Part shown: piece after piece, positions 60,217-64,000 of the stretch
Numbering within the stretch: position 1 is the stretch's first letter
How the letters are laid out: every line of letters starts with the position of its first letter
From: Stieleria neptunia
Lineage (GTDB): Bacteria > Planctomycetota > Planctomycetia > Pirellulales > Pirellulaceae
DNA length: 64,000 nt
Assembly (NCBI RefSeq): GCF_007754155.1
Contig: NZ_CP037423.1
Span: 558,001 to 622,000, forward strand
Direction of reading: 5' to 3'
Notes under the pieces: model-generated
Seen by the model: only the letters and a program-made list of their open reading frames with translations
Database searches by the model: none
What the model was told of the DNA's origin: nothing
Made by a program: the position numbers and the translations under genes

Positions 60217-61347
60217 TCATAGTTGCCCTCGAAACGCCCGGTGTTGGAGGGAGGAAAACAGCATGTCGTGTTTCGTTAGCCCCGAACGCTGAATGTTTTT
60301 CAAATCTTCTAATTCGTTCACGATTAACGCGAAACGCTGTTGAAGATTGACCGGTGGGATTGGGACGCGAACAGCGGTGATCTTCGACGGAGACGTGTGC
60401 TTCACCTTGGTGCCGGTTGAACTTGATTGAATCGCAAGTCGAACAGCTTTTGTGTTCAACAGTTCGAATACAAAATTCCTGTCTGCATTTGCTTTCAGAT
60501 TGACAAGTCCTAGTCGCTGGTTGTGCAAGTAAACACCGGATTCTGCGACAAACAAAGGACTGCCCAAGAGTCCCGGTGCTTGTTCTGTCATCGCAACGAG
60601 CATGTCTTCCTGTTGCAATACGTATCCATCCGGAATTGGGCCGGAGTAAAATTTCGTCTTTTCCCCTCGGTCTCTATACCCACCAGTTTCATAAAAGTTT
60701 CCTGGCGTCAATAGGATGTGGTCTGCCGAGTCGCAGAAATATTCGCTCTTAAAAGCAAATCCATGCTTTATCGAAAACAGATCACCCATCGTGCCCCACT
60801 GGAACCCCTTGGGATTACTCACCGGATCGCCGAACATGTCGAGGAAGATGGATTGGGTGAGTTCGTCGAGGAGGGCGAGGGCGGCGCGACGTTGAGAGCG
60901 CAACGCCTCCGCCCGATCCAAGATCTCCGCAATCCGCTTCTGCTCGGAAAGGGGCGGAACGGGGACTGGAACTTGATGAACATTGTTACGATTTAGCGTT
61001 GGAACTCCCGTACCTTGGCAATAGTTCTGAAGTCCCAAGTGCGTGAGCAGATAAAAAACGAAACGGGGATCGTTGCCGTGAAAATCTTTTACGAATAGAG
61101 ACGTATTCAACGGCCAATAGTCCTGCGCAACGTAATGCACCTTCCCAATACTTCCTGATCTCCCAGTGACAACGCCCGGACCACAAACTTTATGTGTGCT
61201 GTGAAATCCAACAGGACCGTTCGCTGCGAAAATCGGTACTTCGCCCGGCTCCCGACTTTGAACAGGTAAATCGAAACCACGCTGTAGCGTTGCGACGTCA
61301 ATCAAGGGGAGTGACTTCCAAGGCCCATTTGAAGGTGGAGGTTTCAC
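60217..61347 (-). CDS. hsdS: Type I restriction specificity subunit
   Basis: 376 residues. Two target-recognition domains, each followed by a conserved helix: the first ends in [30 protein letters not shown], the second in [24 protein letters not shown]. The second TRD starts [19 protein letters not shown]. HsdS decides the bipartite DNA target of the complex. Start overlaps the hsdM stop by four bases. Confidence 0.9.
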   Translation of the reverse strand: MKPPPSNGPWKSLPLIDVATLQRGFDLPVQSREPGEVPIFAANGPVGFHSTHKVCGPGVVTGRSGSIGKVHYVAQDYWPLNTSLFVKDFHGNDPRFVFYLLTHLGLQNYCQGTGVPTLNRNNVHQVPVPVPPLSEQKRIAEILDRAEALRSQRRAALALLDELTQSIFLDMFGDPVSNPKGFQWGTMGDLFSIKHGFAFKSEYFCDSADHILLTPGNFYETGGYRDRGEKTKFYSGPIPDGYVLQQEDMLVAMTEQAPGLLGSPLFVAESGVYLHNQRLGLVNLKANADRNFVFELLNTKAVRLAIQSSSTGTKVKHTSPSKITAVRVPIPPVNLQQRFALIVNELEDLKNIQRSGLTKHDMLFSSLQHRAFRGQL

Positions 61348-61789
61348 TTCAGCATCCCCCCCAGTTGCTTCATGCCTTGGGTGATCTCGTTCTCGATGCC
61401 CTCCAACTCATCCAAAATCTCTTGCGGCGGGCGATGCTCGACTTCTTCGTAGACGACTTCCTTGTAGCGGTTGATCGAGAGGTCGTAACCTTGCTCGGCG
61501 ATGTCAGCCTTCGGCACACAGAAACTCTGGGCTGTTCGCTCGTTCTTTCGCTCCTTACCGTCCCGCTGCTGCCAACGCTTCAAGATGTCGGGCAGGTTGT
61601 TCTTGGCGTGCTCGTCGGCGATCAGCTTGGACTTCGGCGTTGGGCCTTGCTTCTCCGGCGGCAACAACTCGGTTCGCTTGTCGTCGAGCGACTTGCCGTC
61701 GGCTTGCATGTCGTAAAACCAAACGTGCTCGGTGCCGCCCGAATTGGTCTTGGTGAACAACAGGATGGCGGTCGAAACGCCGGCGTAGG
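61344..61789 (-). pseudogene. hsdM: C-terminal fragment of hsdM, cut by IS66
   Basis: The native frame enters from the IS66 end as [20 protein letters not shown], then [18 protein letters not shown] and [21 protein letters not shown], the C-terminal part of type I N6-adenine methylases. The SAM-binding and NPPF parts lie beyond the element, outside the window or lost. Confidence 0.85.
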
Positions 61790-61806
61790 GTAAGCGTTCT
61801 ATCTGC

Positions 61807-62363
61807 CCGGGTGCCGCTTCGTGGCTCGGCCGGCCGGCGACTGCTTTTCACCAATCCGAAGATTCATCGGAACGGTGTGGCGAATTGGGCGCAGTGGCGG
61901 TGTCGGCGTATCAACATTTGGGGCCTGTGACCAACGCAACGACGCCGGAGACATTGATCGCCACCGCGGTCCAAAATCACGCTTTGTGTTTGTAGCCTAA
62001 CCGATGCGCCGGCAGCAGCTTCAAATGTCTTCAGCACGCAGTTCATCGGCGCTGCCCCGGATACTGCGTTTTGATCTCACTGGGGTGTCCCTGAGTTCTT
62101 TTTCCGCTCGACTCCCAAGCGAACGCGCGAAGTGCGGTCAACAGATTCAGTCTTTTGCTAAAAGGAAGAACCGCTGGATCACACCTCGCATGTCACGTTG
62201 GTCAAGCGCCCTTCGATCCGCCATGTGCCACAAGAGTTCAAGACGCTGCCGCTTTTGGATCGCTGATCAACTACGGCCAGTGGATTCTCGAAGCTGGCGA
62301 TAGCTTTGCTCGTCGTAGCGTCTGCCACTTGGGCTGCTCAAATGGCAGAGATCCGATCTGACG
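61807..62363. other. Non-coding end region of IS66 copy C
   Basis: No gene. Closely similar, in inverted orientation, to 30613-31170 of copy A. Confidence 0.6.
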
Positions 62364-62654
62364 TCACCATAGAATGTCGAGATCACCATCCCCGGTTTGC
62401 TGGGCGTATTCGAGGTGGTCGCACAGGTCAGCAACCGCTTCGACATCGGAACCCGCTTTGCCTTTGACGCATACGTGACTCAGGTCGCCGATTAGCCACT
62501 GCAGCTCGACCCGAGTCATTCCCACTCGGCGAATCACTTGATCCTTCGGCCAGCGACGCAGCGACGTCTCCAAACGGCCTGAGACGTAGCCGTACTTCAG
62601 GATCAAGTCACGATGTTCGCGCGTCAGTTGGATTCGCTCGGTCAGGTTCGCCAT
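62364..62654 (-). CDS. IS66-associated 96-residue protein
   Basis: MANLTERIQLTREHRDLILK ... AVADLCDHLEYAQQTGDGDL; homologue of 30322-30612. Its ATG overlaps the tnpC stop (ATGA). Confidence 0.75.
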   Translation of the reverse strand: MANLTERIQLTREHRDLILKYGYVSGRLETSLRRWPKDQVIRRVGMTRVELQWLIGDLSHVCVKGKAGSDVEAVADLCDHLEYAQQTGDGDLDILW

Positions 62655-64000
62655 CACGCCACCCTCGCCTCGCGGCGACGCGTTCGACGTTGTTGTGTGG
62701 TCAAGCGTCGCGCCTTCTGCTCGGCGTCGCGGTACGGACGGATCGACTCTGGGTGTTCCTTTCGCCACACGTCTGGAAGCAGGCGTTCGTAATCTGTGCT
62801 GCCACTTGCCAACTGGCGAAGACAGTCGTCCACATAGGCCCACACATCCAAGTGATGCCGTGCCGCCGAAGACACCAGGCTATACATCGTCGCCGCCACG
62901 TGCCCTCCTCGGTTCGAGCCGACAAACAGCCAGTTCTTTCGACCGATCGTCAAACGGCGAAGTTCGTTTTCAGTCGCATTGTTGTCAATCGGGATTGCAC
63001 CGTCGCCGAGGAACACCGACAACTCGTCCCACTGGTTCAATGCATAACGCACCGCCTTGCCGATCGAGCTCTTCGGAAGCACACGGCGATCATCATTCAT
63101 CTGCAGCAACCAGTCGTGAAGGCCGTTCATGATCGGCACGGAGTCGCTCTGGCGCAGTTCCAGGCGTTCAGCCACCGATGCTTCCCGCGCGCGATCTTCA
63201 ACATTGTACAAGCCACGGTAAAACGCCAGTGCCTGCGCAGCGGCGACCGGGTCGTTCGGTCTGGCTTCGACGAACTTTCGACGTGCGTGCGCATTGCAGC
63301 ACGCGGCAAAGATCTGATTCTGTGCTCCCAGATAGACTCCGTCGTTGACTCCATAAGCATCGACCACCGCGTGGCCGCGAAAATCACGAAGGAATTTGCC
63401 GGGGCCGTCGCGCCCGCGGCTTTCTGTGAAATCGAACACGTTATACGGATGATCCTCACGGCCTCGGTACAGCCAGAATCGTGCAGTCCGCATCTTGCCC
63501 GGCAAACTGTGATCCTGCAGACGAACCGACGTATCATCCACACCCAGCACATCGCCTGAGACGATTTGCGACTTCATCAGTTCCACCACCACGCCGGCCA
63601 ATGCCGCGATGTTCGCAAGCATCCCAAATTGTGTGTTGCGAGGGATCAGCATCCCGGCGCGGGCGAAGATGTCTTCTCCGCGATAGAGCGGTAGATGATC
63701 GGCGAATTTATTGACGATCAGCTGCGTGTAAACACCGAAGCCATAATCGCTGCCGGGGATCGGCGTTGTCAGGCCGCAGGGTTCCTCGCCGGCAGGCACC
63801 TGAGCGATCGATTCTTTGCAATTGCAGCATGCACGTTTATGGCGATGGATCTCCCAAACGAAAAACTCTGCGGGGATAAAATCCAATCGATTGCTGATGT
63901 CGGTGCCCACAATCGGCATCTCTTCATCACAGCAAGGACAGATTCGCTGTTCGACCGGAACGTCCGCTTCGATGACCTTGCGTTTGAGATGGTCTGGCAG
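62654..64000 (-). CDS. tnpC: IS66 transposase TnpC, 5' end outside window
   Basis: About 448 codons visible. The zinc finger ICPCCDEEMPIVG ... HKRACCNCKES, then VLGVDDTSVRL, HAVVDAYGVNDGVYLG and the late NNATENELRRLTIGRKNWLF. Highly similar to 28694-30322. The frame is open to the right edge. Confidence 0.9.
   Translation of the reverse strand: MPDHLKRKVIEADVPVEQRICPCCDEEMPIVGTDISNRLDFIPAEFFVWEIHRHKRACCNCKESIAQVPAGEEPCGLTTPIPGSDYGFGVYTQLIVNKFADHLPLYRGEDIFARAGMLIPRNTQFGMLANIAALAGVVVELMKSQIVSGDVLGVDDTSVRLQDHSLPGKMRTARFWLYRGREDHPYNVFDFTESRGRDGPGKFLRDFRGHAVVDAYGVNDGVYLGAQNQIFAACCNAHARRKFVEARPNDPVAAAQALAFYRGLYNVEDRAREASVAERLELRQSDSVPIMNGLHDWLLQMNDDRRVLPKSSIGKAVRYALNQWDELSVFLGDGAIPIDNNATENELRRLTIGRKNWLFVGSNRGGHVAATMYSLVSSAARHHLDVWAYVDDCLRQLASGSTDYERLLPDVWRKEHPESIRPYRDAEQKARRLTTQQRRTRRREARVA

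Larger units (their letters stand above)
61790..64000 (-). mobile_element. IS66-family element (copy C), runs off right edge
   Basis: Starts at the inverted end GTAAGCGTTCTATCTGCCC, identical to that of copy A, inserted in hsdM. The right end is outside. Gene content visible so far matches copy A (accessory gene, tnpC). Confidence 0.85.

Overview
ORGANISM. The window reads as a planctomycete of the Rhodopirellula/Pirellula type. The evidence is a dense block of secreted formylglycine sulfatases with a DUF1080 protein and a Tat-exported Gfo/Idh/MocA oxidoreductase, an ECF sigma factor of the Rhodopirellula/Verrucomicrobium kind coupled to a FecR/LamG protein, and a heavy load of IS21, IS66 and ISKra4 elements. 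This is inferred from gene content; there is no rRNA to confirm it.

LAYOUT. 1-4.5 kb: a DDE transposase running off the left edge, an IS21-type istA/istB pair, then 3' fragments of a DUF1569 gene and an ERI1-like exonuclease that have relatives at 38.4-40.6 kb. 4.9-20.3 kb: a minus-strand sulfatase locus (ECF sigma, FecR-LamG, seven intact sulfatases, one collapsed sulfatase, DUF1080 and Gfo/Idh/MocA proteins). 20.5-25.1 kb: Ro60 (TROVE-VWA) and, upstream on the same strand, eight short RNAs that I read as tandem Y RNAs, with one small protein gene among them, headed by tRNA-Cys. 25-38 kb: 33 more minus-strand tRNA or tRNA-like genes, interleaved with endonuclease V, an HD-type protein, a slipin (broken by IS66) and several unnamed conserved genes. 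Also here are four-helix-bundle genes enclosed in inverted arrays of degenerate 7-mers. 38-45 kb: a debris field (RNA ligase start, exonuclease start, chimeric scraps), then a PARG-like protein, two RlaP-like nucleotidyltransferases and a divergent EF-Tu. 45-54.4 kb: a nuclease-like gene split by ISKra4, a phosphoesterase, and a zinc-ribbon membrane protein split by a third IS66. 54.7-61.8 kb: small membrane proteins and a type I restriction operon whose hsdM is cut by another IS66 that runs off the right edge.

HOW IT FITS TOGETHER. The sulfatase block looks like a regulated scavenging locus for sulfated polysaccharide. The 20-45 kb island looks like an RNA metabolism and repair island. Ro60 sits beside a set of RNAs whose end-closing stems covary and whose bodies mostly imitate tRNAs; one carries a near-perfect copy of a universal 23S rRNA segment. 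Around it are endonuclease V (inosine), RlaP proteins, an EF-Tu paralogue, a slipin, and remnants of an RNA ligase and a DEDDh exonuclease. Its many broken and chimeric pieces, and at least four genes split by insertion sequences, show that it is decaying or rearranging quickly.

LIMITS. Everything was read by eye. tRNA identities come from hand folding. The Y RNA reading rests on Ro60 linkage, tRNA mimicry and stem covariation, not on a covariance-model search.
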